From assembly GCA_029204225.1 (NCBI GenBank), contig CM055107.1, forward strand, positions 31,089,410 to 31,153,409: a DNA stretch of 64,000 nt, in the 5' to 3' direction. Every line of letters begins with the position of its first letter. Position 1 is the first letter of the stretch. The notes under the pieces are model-generated. The model was not told the DNA's origin and made no database searches. It saw only the letters and a program-made list of their open reading frames with translations. Made by a program: the position numbers and the translations under genes. This document shows, one piece after another, positions 1-10,579 of this stretch. The stretch comes from Diphasiastrum complanatum (Eukaryota; Streptophyta; Lycopodiopsida; Lycopodiales; Lycopodiaceae).

Positions 1-300
1 CTGAAATTTGGTGAGCAATGTATCCCACATCTCCTTAGCTTTTGAGAGTGTAGCCAGGTCAAGTGTGAGGCTATCTTCGATGGATGAAGACAACAAGGCT
101 ACTGCCTTGTCATTTTTGTCCCTCCACTCATGTAGCTCCTTGCCTGATGTTGTAGGCATCTCTTTTGTGCCTTCCACCCAGGGGAATGAGCCTTTGCCCT
201 TGAATATCAGTGATGTCTTAACTTTCCAGGCTAGAAAGTTAGATCCTGAGGAATCAAAAATTGTGCAGATCTTGCTCTGCATGCTGCTGATTGAAGCCAT
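1..300 (-). CDS. Ty1/copia Gag, N-terminal part, cut by the window edge
   Basis: Reading the minus strand from an ATG at 298-300 gives about 100 open codons to the edge. The peptide carries the copia Gag signature: an FDSSGSNFLAWK-like start, a VKTSLIFKGK stretch, then LSSSIEDSLTLDLATLSKAKEMWDTL, the region where the family binds its own RNA and oligomerises. The start is supported by a tRNA-iMet primer site at 406-416 and an LTR beyond it, the normal order LTR-PBS-gag. No stop interrupts it, so this may be a younger copy than its neighbours. The rest of the element lies left of the window. Confidence 0.85.
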   Translation of the reverse strand, partial: MASISSMQSKICTIFDSSGSNFLAWKVKTSLIFKGKGSFPWVEGTKEMPTTSGKELHEWRDKNDKAVALLSSSIEDSLTLDLATLSKAKEMWDTLLTKFQ

Positions 301-405
301 TGCTTCTGAAGTCTGTTCTTTTGTTGATGGTTGTTTGTTTGAATGCTTGGCCTCCTGGATCTGATAGCTTCTCGGCTATGTTAAATTCCGACAAGATAGG
401 CACGA

Positions 406-416
406 CTATGATACCA
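406..416 (-). other. Primer binding site, tRNA-iMet type
   Basis: On the minus strand the sequence is TGGTATCATAG, close to the copia consensus TGGTATCAGAGC that pairs with the 3' end of initiator tRNA-Met. It lies one base from the LTR edge and about 105 bases before the Gag start. Confidence 0.75.
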
Positions 417-417
417 C

Positions 418-1078
418 TGATGAGAGAAGAAATCAGGAATCGGTCACAAGATAGTCCCAAAGCTTCCGCAAAAGCGAGGCAACCGCGAATCTCTTGCGAT
501 TCGGATGGAGTTCAGATGTGGTTGCTGGACACTGCCAGCTAAATCACTCCTACAATCCTCCAGAATGTAGTCAGGTACTGTTGATCTACGTTTATAAATT
601 AATGCGACATTCAACAAATTCAACCAATGTGCGGAATTGAAATGAATGGAAGAATCAGACACACAAATAATAGTAGACACTTTGATCATACAACATAAAA
701 GAAGAAATGTGCACAATGGCTACAAGATCATCTATTGTTTTCTTTGATTCTTCAAGCACTGCATGCAGATCCACGCAGTGCATTGGCATGAGAGAAATAC
801 AATTCTCTCACAAGTGGATGTCTCGCTTACTAGCAGACTTGTGGATCACTATGGATCTTGATCATAGAACACGTATCGCACGCAGGCGGACTTCTTGTCT
901 GCATTTCATCTTGATTGCTTACTAGCATCAAACTACTTCATCTGTCTATATTTCATCCAACAAGTATATAGTCGTTCTATGTAATTTTTTTGAGATTAGA
1001 GTGATTAAACATCTACAACTAATCAGGGAATTACAAGAGTGGCAGATTAGCCACGACCTAGAGTGTATCTGTTGATCA
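418..1078 (-). mobile_element. 5' LTR of the left-edge copia element
   Basis: The LTR begins (in + coordinates) with TGATGAG next to the primer site. The far end near 1078 is approximate. A stretch at 22320-22550 is a diverged relative, sharing the run from about 510 to 650. The part near 1017-1060 resembles 2700-2740, suggesting another remnant of the family there. Positions 481-503 contain a short inverted repeat (CGAATC...GATTCG). No second LTR is in the window. Confidence 0.6.
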
Positions 1079-1083
1079 TGCCA

Positions 1084-1360
1084 TCAAATCAGATATCTGT
1101 ACTTCTGGGTACTTGCATGATCTTTGCTGGTACTCTTTGGAGCGTGAGGGCAGAAAGTCTTTTGCGACGTTTTTCGTGTCACGTCGTTGGTTTTGTCTTC
1201 GTCGTCTGACTTTCTCGTGTTCGACCGCAAAAGATTCTCATTCGCGAATCTTTCATGTTTGTGTCTTTTTGTCAGGTGTTCGCGAAACTTTTGTGCTTTG
1301 TGTCTCTTGACTTTCGTGTTCGCGAACATCTTCGTCAGGCAACGGGCTAAAAGCTAGCAA
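1084..1360. other. CpG-rich stretch with three TTCGCGAA palindromes
   Basis: The palindrome TTCGCGAA occurs at 1241-1248, 1279-1286 and 1319-1326, spaced 38 and 40 bases, in a segment much richer in CpG than its surroundings. It lies between the copia LTR and the RT fragment. Both strands carry short open frames here but none resembles a known protein. A promoter-like block of a mobile element is possible; this is inference. Confidence 0.4.
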
Positions 1361-1380
1361 AGCTTTGTAATTAGAAACAT

Positions 1381-2312
1381 TTTGTTTCTTAAACAAGAGC
1401 TACCTAAATGGGGATACAACTTTACTTTGGCAATGTAAATCCTCTGTTGACTTCTATCTCAATATACCAAAGGAGATCTATTGCATAGAAGCCATGGATA
1501 TTTCCAAATGTTACGATAATATACCCCTGGATGGGCCAGATGTTCTAAAGAAACTAATTCTATTTGCCTTCAAATTCACAAAGGGAAAAACCCTTCACTA
1601 TAAATGGATATGGAAAGTCAAGGATTTCCAATGGTCCTGGAACAAGAAAAATTCTGATGAATGGAATGCTATTGACATGGATACAATATGTGCATGGAAT
1701 TCTCTATTGATAGATAATTGCATTATCAGACTTGGTAATCACACATGGAGACAAATCAGAGGGATCCCTATGGGATTTTCTTGCTCGTCGTTATGGTGTA
1801 ATTGGTATCTCTCTTACTTCGAAATGCAATTTATCAAAAGGTTGGCAACACGTAGACAAATAAAATTTATGAATGATTTCAAGTTCTCCTTCAGATATAT
1901 TGATGATATATGCTTTATCAACAATCCCCTTATCGACAAGTTCCTGGACAAAACACAACCTAGGATACCGGACAACCCATTCTGGATTTACCCCTTGGAA
2001 TATCTCGATATAGATAAAAGCAACATGGCCAACAACACGGTAAACTTTTTGAACATTACCATTTCTTTTAATTCGATAAATGGTGAGGTATTCCATTCTA
2101 AATACAACAAAAGAAAAGATTTGCCCTTTCAATTTTTGCAATACATACACTTGGCTTCCAATAGACTGGTGTATAATTCCTATAAAATCATCATATCTCA
2201 GGTTATTGCAGCTATGTATTGCTGTAATAAGCAACAAACGTCTCAAAACTCTTATTGGTGCATTTTAGAAAAATGGCTTTCTAAAAGACAAATTATGTTT
2301 GATTATAGATAG
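1381..2312 (+). pseudogene. Penelope/TERT-like reverse transcriptase fragment
   Basis: The frame is open from before 1381 to a TAG at 2310-2312; the first ATG is at 1494 (272 codons) but upstream codons in frame look coding too. Numbered from that ATG: DISKCYDNIP at 2-11 fits RT motif A with its catalytic Asp; QIRGIPMGFSCSS at 87-99 fits motif B; FRYIDDICFINN at 133-144 is the catalytic YxDD box (motif C); NFLNITI at 184-190 matches the NFLD-T-like block that follows in Penelope-like RTs. The CYD in motif A and GIPMG in motif B recall telomerase and Penelope RTs rather than copia, gypsy or LINE enzymes. The N-terminal part and any GIY-YIG nuclease are absent. RT identity is firm; the Penelope placement is inferred. 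Confidence 0.7.
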
Positions 2313-2380
2313 ATTGCTGACACAAGAAACGTTTCTCGGACTATCTTTTGAGCTGCCTACAGGTATTTACTCTTCCTTGC

Positions 2381-2419
2381 GGGCAGTTAGCTTTCCCTTA
2401 GGGGGGGAGCTAGCTGCCC
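2381..2419 (+). repeat. Hairpin downstream of the RT fragment
   Basis: Arms GGGCAGTTAGCT (2381-2392) and AGCTAGCTGCCC (2408-2419) pair over 12 positions with one G-T type mismatch, around a 15-base loop containing a run of seven Gs. It lies about 70 bases after the RT stop codon and could be an end structure of that element. No hammerhead ribozyme core was seen. Confidence 0.45.
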
Positions 2420-2455
2420 CTTAAGGGATTCACTGACTGCAGGTTTGGTCGGTGG

Positions 2456-2569
<114 letters not shown>

Positions 2570-2806
2570 GCACAATGCTTGAAACTATACAACTTTACCA
2601 TGGTTATGACCATGATAAATGGGTTTATTAGTTACCACATGATATATGGTTCTTTTTCTTGACAAAGTTCAGAATTCAAGGATGGAGAGAGAAAGGGTTT
2701 CATCTAATCTGAGATTACAAGAATGGTTGATTAGGCATGTTCCAATGGTATTCAGATTGCCTTCAACATCATCAGTAGAGGGGGACGTCCTCTTGGTACT
2801 TTCTTG

Positions 2807-2911
<105 letters not shown>

Positions 2912-3129
2912 GCAATGTACATAGAAGAGAGGAGGTGCGTTGCACACCAGCTTCCCCTTTATAACATTTTGGTTCTCATGAGGCATATGAATCAGCATAC
3001 TACTCATCTTCAAATAGCATCCTTGACAAATGGAACAATCACAACCCTCTATGAGTAGCTTGTAGAGCAAGCTTTTGCAAATACCAAAAAGGCCCTTCAT
3101 GTCAAGAGCTTTGAACTTGACAAAGGATT

Positions 3130-3275
3130 CTTACATTGTGTTTTCCAAGGAAAAAGGTAAGATCCAAGCATATTTAGATTGATCGTCAATGGAAATGAAA
3201 TAGATCTTTGCACCACCATTAGGTGTTTGAGAGGAACTATGCACATCCAATTGAATAAGTTCTTTGGTGGTAAAA
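3130..3275 (-). pseudogene. Ty1/copia integrase fragment, start of catalytic core
   Basis: A minus-strand frame reads KELIQLDVHSSSQTPNGGAK followed by YFISIDDQSKYAWILPF, the copia integrase block with the first catalytic Asp (in LDV) and the FIDDxSR-like motif. It is short, has no start, and points opposite to the copia pol at 3682-5667, so it is either another insertion or an inverted piece. Confidence 0.7.
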
Positions 3276-3556
3276 GAGTATGCAAGAAGTAGTTCTTACA
3301 TGGTCCATTAATTGAAAAAACCAGCACATTATGTAGAGAACAATGAAAGCCCTGTCGTGTAGAGGAAAAGTAGTAAATTTCTCAGAGGGTACTAGATCAT
3401 GATCCAGCGCCCTCCTTATGCATAGTTTATTCACTCAGCAAAGCAAGTAAAAGCATTTCTTGTTTATGCTATCAGAAATGAAAAGTATTACCAGTCCGCA
3501 TAATTGTGTTGATCTGAGAGCCGTAGATGGGCGCATCCGAGAGTGAGCCAACATAA

Positions 3557-3601
3557 GGAAGGAGAAGAGGAAGAGAAGAAAAGAGAAGCAAAGTGAGGGG
3601 T
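3557..3601 (+). repeat. 45-base polypurine tract
   Basis: Nearly all A and G with two or three pyrimidine interruptions, between two copia fragments of opposite orientation. It could be a retroelement polypurine primer or plain low-complexity DNA. Confidence 0.5.
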
Positions 3602-3681
3602 TTGGTAGTGATGTATCTCTTATATAGACTTTTGATGGAGTGCAAATTGGAGGGATAAACACGAAAGTTTGACACATTTGG

Positions 3682-5667
3682 ATGTTTCAAGAGCTTTAAG
3701 GCATTGGTGGAAAACCAGTCAGGTGCTAAGATCAAAGTACTTAGATCTGATTATGGTGGTGAGTATCGATCCACAACTTTTATTGATTTTTGCAAGGAAC
3801 ATGGCATTAAACATGAGCTTGCATAGGTGATACACCTCAACAAAGTGGGGTAGCTGAAAGGAAGAATCGTACCATTGTCGAGGCAGCTAGGAAAATGATG
3901 ACACATATGGGAGTTATTGATTCTTTCTGGGGCAAGGCTGTTAAAACTGTTGTATTATTAAAAAATAGAAGTCCACAACAGTTGTTGTACATAATCACAC
4001 ACTCGAGGAGGCATTAATTCAGTGGTAAGAAGCCCAGGATGGATGGGTTGTGAGTATTTGGATGACGAGTGTATATTCATCCCAAGAGTGAAATAGACAA
4101 AATGTAGGTAAAGGCCTTGAAGTGAATCTTTACAGGGGATATGACGAACAAACTAAGGAATATAGATGCTATGATCCAGTTGGACTACGCGTGCACATAA
4201 GCCATGATGCATTGTTTGATGAGATCCATAGGTTTGGAGATGAAGAAAGGGATAGTGATGAGCTATCCAAGCTTCTCAATGAGGATGAAGCAACTCCACC
4301 ACTATAGGAAGATCATCGAGATGATGATGAGAGACGTGGTACTCTTCCCATTATAGAGACGAGATGGAGAGTAAGAAACAAATCTATTGGATCAGAAAAG
4401 ACTACGGATGCACCTTGGAATTCCTATTCACCTCGCAGTGAATCACCTCAACGCAAACTACCTAAATGGTACACTAAGCTCATGAGTGACAAGGAAGGGA
4501 AAGTTGCCGAATCTAGCTAGGAGGGAGAGCTACGATATTCTACAAGAGAGAAGAAGGAACGTGACATGTTTCAGGTAAATCTTGCGCTTATGAGCAACAT
4601 AATTTCATCTACTGAACCCTCTTGCTCTGAGGAGGCCAAAAATCAAGAGATGACAAAAAGCGATGCAAGAGGAGATTGATTCCATCAAACACCATGACAC
4701 TTGAGAGATATTGGATCTTCCAAAAGGCAAAAGACCCATTGATAACAAATGGGTACATAGGACAAAGTACAATGCCGATGGAACAATTGCAAAACATAAA
4801 GCAAGTCTTGTAGTGAAGGGTTATGCGCAAAGTAAGGGCATTGACTACAAAAGACCTCTGCTCCTATGGCTAAATAGAACATGGTGATTGCCTTAGTGGT
4901 GTTATTTGGATGAGATATACACTAAATAGACATAAAGTCTACTTTTTAAAATGGTAAGCTTGAAGAAGAAGTCTACATGGAACAACCTAGTGGTTTTGTG
5001 GTACATGGCATGGAAAACAAAGTATGCAGATTAAAGGCGGCCTTGTATGGATTGAAGCAGACACCACGTGTTTGGTACAGTCACTTCGATGAGTATCTCC
5101 TATCTAGAGGTTTGACACACAGAGTCTTCAGATTTCAATCTTTGCTATTTTGCTCGTGACTTTGGCATCACACCGATTGTGCTATATATAGAGAACCTCA
5201 TAATCTTAGGTAATGATGATAATTTGATTAGTGCAATCAAGAAGAATCTATCTTCCAGTTTTGATATGATTGATTTTGGTCTAATGCACTACTGTTTGGG
5301 AGTGAAAATTTGGCAAAGACGTAACAGCATCACACTAACACAAACAAAGTACATGAACAAGATTCTGAAGTTTAAAATGTGTGATAGCAAGCCATTATCT
5401 ACACCTGTGGAGGTTGGTAAGAAACTATCTAATCAGGATGAAAGTGCGCTAGTTGATGCTACTTTATTTCGTCAATTAGTTGTTTCACTAGTTTATCTTA
5501 CAACTACTCATCCTGATATAAGTTATGCTGTAAATGTTGTGAGTCAATTCATGGCTACTCCTAGAGAGATTCATTGGAAAACAACGAAGAAGATTCTTCG
5601 TTATGTGAACGAGATGTTAAGTAGAATAGAAAGTGACAATTGTTATAGTAATTTGGTTCGAATTTGA
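3682..5667 (+). pseudogene. Ty1/copia pol pseudogene: integrase, RT and start of RNase H region
   Basis: The order is copia-like: integrase core with the second catalytic Asp in RSDYGGEY (about 3740), then in a shifted frame QQSGVAERKNRT with the catalytic Glu (about 3835); the integrase C-terminal block with YDPVGLRVHISHDALFDE (4122-4307); RT blocks with EEEVYMEQPSGFV and ALYGLKQTPRVWY (4960-5080); then LGVKIW and a region ending in AVNVVSQFMATP (5179-5600). The RT active site YVDD is reduced to YIEN near 5190, so it cannot polymerise. Several stops and frameshifts separate the pieces. No LTR or primer site adjoins either end. Confidence 0.85.
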
Positions 5668-5669
5668 TA

Positions 5670-6390
5670 GGCATAAACAACCATTACACTAAAGCAAATC
5701 ATACAATTACCAAGATTGGCAGCTGTTAGTATAAGACCATGCGGTGCTTGTATAACGTCAAGATTACTACATGCTTGTGAAGTATGAAAATGACCTCTTG
5801 ATTTGTACAATATCATGAGTAGCATTCACTTGAGATTGATGCCTAGAATATATAGTCTATACTCAAAACCTATAAGCCTACATCACCAAGGCAAAGATCT
5901 TATAAGTAGGCTTGGTCAAAATAGTCAAGAGCTTCATCAAGATCTTGAGCCAAGAGCTTATGCATATGCATGCATCAAAATCCCAATGCTTGTTTTTGGG
6001 TCCAAAGCTAGTAATACCTCAGCATGTATGTGGGTATATGTAAGCCAACAGCTCCATCGAGATATTGTGCAAGAATATGTATACCCATATGCCTGCCTAG
6101 GTCAAGAGCCTAGAGGCCAATCTTTGTCAGATGTCTCATATTATTAGTTGGATCTACCTTGTAGATTTCTTAATCATTCTATGTACTATGTACTGGCTCT
6201 TTAATACTGGTCAGGTATCCATAGTACAGCAGTTGGTGAACGTTTGAAGTCTACTATAAATGCTAGGAGAGAGCCATATGGATCCATTCACCCCCACAGC
6301 AACCTTCACCTCAGAAGGAAGTGCCTGTAGTCAATCGTAACTGGCAGCTTACAGGTCTTCTAGAGGGTTTTTAATTTCATTTGATTCTCG
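5670..6390. other. No recognised gene; LTR-like sequence possible
   Basis: The stretch after the copia fragment has no recognisable protein. A CTATAAAT box at about 6255 is followed by a region that could be a promoter or an LTR, but I found no matching terminal repeat in the window. Confidence 0.3.
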
Positions 6391-6394
6391 ACAG

Positions 6395-6568
6395 TTTACA
6401 CTGATTCCCAATACATTTAAGCACGCTGAGATTGATTTGCAATCGAGAATCAAGCCTAATGTAGAACCACTGGAAGAAATTAGAATCAAGCCTCATGTCG
6501 AACAACTGGAAGAAATTAGACTACAAAATTATCACAGGTTTGAAAAGAATCGCCATTATAAACCATAA
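6395..6568 (+). other. Open stretch with a 12-residue tandem duplication, coding status unresolved
   Basis: On the plus strand, after a good splice-acceptor-like site (pyrimidine-rich run ending CGACAG at 6394), 57 codons run open to TAA at 6566-6568 and include RIKPNVEPLEEI then RIKPHVEQLEEI, charged and coding-like. On the minus strand the same DNA is also open (SNFFQLFDMRLD repeated as SNFFQWFYIRLD) and joins in frame to the minus exon candidate at 6654-6758. I cannot decide between strands, and neither product is recognised. Confidence 0.3.
6446..6517 (+). repeat. 36-bp tandem duplication
   Basis: Two adjacent 36-base units (6446-6481, 6482-6517) differ at only four or so positions. Read on the minus strand each unit contains TCTAATTTCTTCCAG, which looks like a branch point, pyrimidine tract and 3' splice site, so the duplication would create two alternative acceptors 12 codons apart. 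Confidence 0.85.
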
Positions 6569-6653
6569 TTAGACCATCAAATATCAGAAATACGCTGTAG
6601 CTTCTATTCATAGACAGAGCACACATAGCAGCTAGTGATCAGGATGGTAGTAC

Positions 6654-6758
6654 CTTTTCCGGCCTAAATTCAGATTGAGCATGAGACATGGCTCTTAAGG
6701 CAGCTGTTGGAAAGTATCTGGGACCTGGATCGGGATTTCTCTGTGGTACCACGTTCAT
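6654..6758 (-). CDS. Candidate first coding exon of a small unrecognised gene
   Basis: On the minus strand an ATG at 6756-6758 starts 35 codons (MNVVPQRNPDPGPRYFPTAA then a basic and acidic end) finishing at a GAAAAG|GTACTA donor at 6654/6653. A telo-box AAACCCTAA lies upstream at 6942-6950, a motif common near the start of plant genes for translation and growth. The next acceptor, TTTTGTAG near 6522, would continue in frame into the duplicated region. Without a protein match the exon is only a proposal; the frame also stops five codons past the donor if unspliced. Confidence 0.3.
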
Positions 6759-6941
6759 AATCAGATTCACACCAGCAGAAGCTAATTGTACACATCAAGA
6801 GAGATGACGGTAGTTCATCGCAGATCAGCGTGGACAGACACTAGCTAGAAGAGCGCAGTGTCATCCAGAGAGCGACGCACCAGCTCGTAGAAAGTAGAAT
6901 GGAGAGAGAATGTATGCTGTGATAGACAAAACGTGATTCAA

Positions 6942-6950
6942 TTAGGGTTT
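6942..6950 (-). promoter_or_regulatory. Telo-box AAACCCTAA
   Basis: Exact plant telo-box on the minus strand, about 185 bases before the ATG of the exon candidate at 6654-6758. By chance this 9-mer is not rare in 64 kb, so weight is modest. Confidence 0.4.
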
Positions 6951-7567
6951 TAAGTTATCTTGACCATAAGCATTGTTAATTATGGTCTTGACCATTGACT
7001 TATTTTGACCATAAGTGAATTATTGATATTTGTGGTTTTGAGTAGTGTCAATTGCATGGGTAAAATTTTGTTAATTATGATTTTGGCTAGGTGTCAATTG
7101 CATGCATTCATGGAAACTTATATTTTCAATCTTGGGAGAGATGGAATCAAAAGCGGTTTATGGTGGGAATTTTAGGAATTTTCGGGCGACGATGGAAAAA
7201 GTAGAGAGAGAGAGAGAGAGAGTGAGTGTGTAGACTTTATGAACTAACGAGTGGTGGCGTGAGATGATCACATCTTCAACGTATACTGTCTCATAGAATG
7301 GTAGAGAGCAAAGCCGCAAAGAGATACCGAACTACTTTTATAGATCAGCTTACACACGCATAACAGATTCTAAATACTTGAGTTTAATGTTTGAAAATCA
7401 TCAGTAAAGAGAAAATACCATTTAATTGCTTGTATCCAAGTCAGTAATAAGTAAAGTCCTTTTCCGGGTAGAGATGAAAGATGCTATTAGCTAGCGTGTG
7501 GCATGGCAGCATGACGATTATAACCTTTGTACTAGGATGTACTAGGATGCAACGCTAAAATATGAGC

Positions 7568-8447
7568 TCAGTTGAATGCTGCACTAGGAAATGCCCTACA
7601 AAGACCCACACCACTTTTAAAAATTACTTGGGTGCCATCCACACTAATTTCTAAAATCGGGGGTGCATAGAGCAGCTCTTTGGCTTTCACTCCTTCTAGT
7701 TTCTTGATGCATTTCATGTCTGAGTATCCAGTGACTTCCATCGAATAGCTGAGAACCTTGCCAATGGCTTCAAATTCATGTTCTATTTTATTCTGTTGCA
7801 GAATCCACATGTAACCAGTGGCTTTCACGTATCCCAATTCAATCACATTCTGGAGAGGCAGAATGCCTGGTGGCAAGTTAAATGCCCCCAGTAGGAGGGG
7901 AAGCATTTTACAGGCCTCACTGTAAGTCCACATCATGCCGCCGCTTTTCTGATTCGATGTGGATGCCATGCCTCCCAAATCTGCAGCACAAGTGTAACTG
8001 TGTTATATAAAAATTCAACAGACTGTTGAAAACACAAATATTTACGAGCTTCTCAAATACACCTCATGTGTACTTCAATCATGACATCTCTCATCTACAG
8101 TGATCTACTTAAGTCTTACAGAACTCCAAAACTCAAACTGGCCAACTGTTACTTGCATGCGGTAACCTTTCCGGTTGACAGTATTATATGTCAACCGAAT
8201 CGTCCAAGGCTTTTGATTTTGTGTACATCAGTTACATATACAACGTAAATGAAGATTGATCAGACTTAATTTGCGGTCACACAGTTGTGCATTTTAAGAC
8301 TCTTTCACGTGTAGTACCATATGTCAACCCCGAGGGCCGATCATACCTCAACGTTAGCTGTCAAAATTTGCGGACTGTCAAGCGTATGCGTGGCTGATAT
8401 CAGACCAAGATGAACCCAAGGCCAAATAGGCTACCTGGCAATATCAT
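7568..8447 (-). CDS. DUF538-family protein, two exons
   Basis: Exon 2 (7568-7980) carries the DUF538 fold: LPPGILPLQNVIELGY at residues 40-55, YMWILQQNKIEHEF at 61-74, VLSYSMEVTGY at 80-90, KKLEGVKAKELL at 97-108 and ISVDGTQVIF...GVGLCRAFPSAAF at 116-140, then TGA. The GV-KEL and final F-xx-F blocks are family hallmarks. Exon 2 has no good ATG of its own before the domain (only MASTS), but is preceded by CTGCAG|AT. A donor CAG|GTAGCC at 8435/8434 after ATGATATTGCCAG joins in frame, giving a five-codon lead and a 141-residue protein with a 454-bp GT-AG intron. The usual length is 140-170. DUF538 proteins are plant proteins linked to stress and trichome growth, without a proven reaction. The domain is clear; the tiny first exon is inferred from splice signals and frame. 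Confidence 0.85.
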
Positions 8448-8570
8448 ACGGAATATCAGATTGGAGGAGCTAGTATGAGAAGGATCGGGAGAAGTAATTG
8501 GGAATGCTGAGATGCTAGAGACAGCTAGATAACATTGAACTGAAGGAAAGAATACACAGAACCGACATCG

Positions 8571-8578
8571 TTATATAG
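8571..8578 (-). promoter_or_regulatory. TATA box of the DUF538 gene
   Basis: CTATATAA on the minus strand. A start of transcription about 30 bases downstream would leave a leader of roughly 95 bases before the proposed ATG at 8445-8447, a usual plant layout. No other strong TATA lies nearby on this strand. Confidence 0.5.
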
Positions 8579-8589
8579 TCTTTGGTTGG

Positions 8590-10190
8590 GTATTCAACGG
8601 AGTAATTCTACTATTTCATTGCGTTAGTGGAGCGATTCGTGGTGCACCGAGAGGGGCCCCATCGCTGGCCTTAAATTGAGAGAGACAAGACATGAAAACT
8701 TTCCGTAGAGGTGAGTGCTGCGATGCTGCGCAGAGGGAGAGGGAGAGAGCGAGCGAGCGAGAGAGGGATGGTGTAGATAAACCTTTTGAGATGCCAAGAT
8801 CTTGTCCAATTGAACCTAAAAGGAAGTTGAACATTAAAGTGAGATGTCCTTTTGTTTGTGGAGATTTTCTTGCCCCACAAATAAGTATATTCCACGACTC
8901 AGGATCGAACAATCCATGAAGTCTAAAATGTAGACAACCTCCATTGATCTCCTCCCTTGTCAATGAGCATTGACAAATTTTCACAATCACAAGTCAGTTT
9001 TGTTAGCATAAAAAGGACATTCACTTGAAGCTTTAAGAGCAAATAAGTATTTGCTTCTCACACCCACCTCAAACTAGGATTTTTTTGGTCCTTCAACACT
9101 TGTTTGTATAGAATAATATATGGTAGTGTGTATCAATTTTTGTTCATCTACATAGCTTCTAATAGGTTAGTTCAATGTCAAAGTTATGTACATAGTTTCA
9201 AATACCTTTTTCTTGTGGGCCATTTCATGAGCCATTTGTGTAGTCAATCATATTGATTGCATGCTCATGCAACCACTGTCCAAGTAAATAAATAAAATCA
9301 TTGCTCTTTAGATTCTAGTGGCATAATAAAGGGTAATTTTGATCAATTCACAAGTAGACTATATAGTGGAGTTGCAATCTTTAGTGCGAGATTGCTTATG
9401 ATTATGCTTATGTGCTCTATTGAATACCTATGTAAATATGATATTCCATAATTTGGCATTGATTATCTCTCATTATATGTCTTCAATGCTAAGTTACATC
9501 GAATTTACGTTCCAACCCTTCATGGTTCAGGAACCATTGTTCCAAAACCATGTGGTTTCGGGCTATGGAACCAAGTCATGAATGATTTGATTTTAGGTGG
9601 TTGCGTTTTGTCTTGAGCTTAATCTCCAATAGTTCTTGATCAATTTGGATCTATGGATTAAGAAGTCTTTGTATGGAAAGACTAATTATGTCTTGTGGGC
9701 CTCATCTAGTGTGGAGTATCAAACTTATGAGTAGATCTAAAATTGACCCAAGTAATCAATAGGATATGACCCAAGTACTAAATGGGATATGGTCTTAACC
9801 ATATTCATCAACAAGATAAGGGATTAATCTTTTTCCAGAACTATACAAAAGGATGTCTGACATGACATCTTTTACCATATTGTCATAAATGATGACCTAA
9901 ATATCATCATTATTTTCAGCTAAGTAATCTTGTTTGACATTTTTTTACAGCCTTTGCATAAAGAATGACCACCATATGGCTATCTTTTTTCCAAGAATAA
10001 ATTAAAGGACAACCTCGTAGACTTATTTTTGTATTGTCTACATAAAGGATGGTCATATAGCTATTCTTTCAAATACATACAAAAATAATAATTTCTTATC
10101 TTTATGTTATTATTATTGTGATAATAGATATTTATTATTAATGATAATGTGAGATGTGTGATGTTGATGATGTAGTATGACGACAAGGAC
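8590..10190. other. Intergenic DNA upstream of DUF538; no gene seen
   Basis: A short interrupted GA tract lies at 8727-8768. Overlapping minus-strand open frames at 8616-8990 are rich in Ser-Leu from that tract and resemble nothing. The rest is AT-rich without recognisable coding sequence. From about 10100 the DNA becomes rich in GAT and ATT triplets. Confidence 0.6.
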
Positions 10191-10191
10191 C

Positions 10192-10341
<150 letters not shown>

Positions 10342-10579
10342 TGATAATTTCATCAGAGAAGAATTAGATGACGATGAGTTCTGAGATATGGATGAAGATC
10401 ACATGTTGATCAGATAGGTGATGATGATGACAACGTAGTGAGATGCTAACGATGTTCATGTGAGAAGAGAGATATTCATGACCATAGATGGTAGATAATG
10501 TTGAGAATAATGTCTGAAAATGATTGATGATGAATAATGAGTAAAGGGAGAATGACAATTATAGGAAACATTGGGAGAG

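Noticed and set aside
417-440. Hammerhead ribozyme core (CTGATGAG near GAAA)
   Set aside because: The stem II and stem III pairings needed around the core are missing.
8616-8990. Several overlapping minus-strand ORFs upstream of the DUF538 gene
   Set aside because: They overlap each other in different frames, run through a GA tract and resemble no family.
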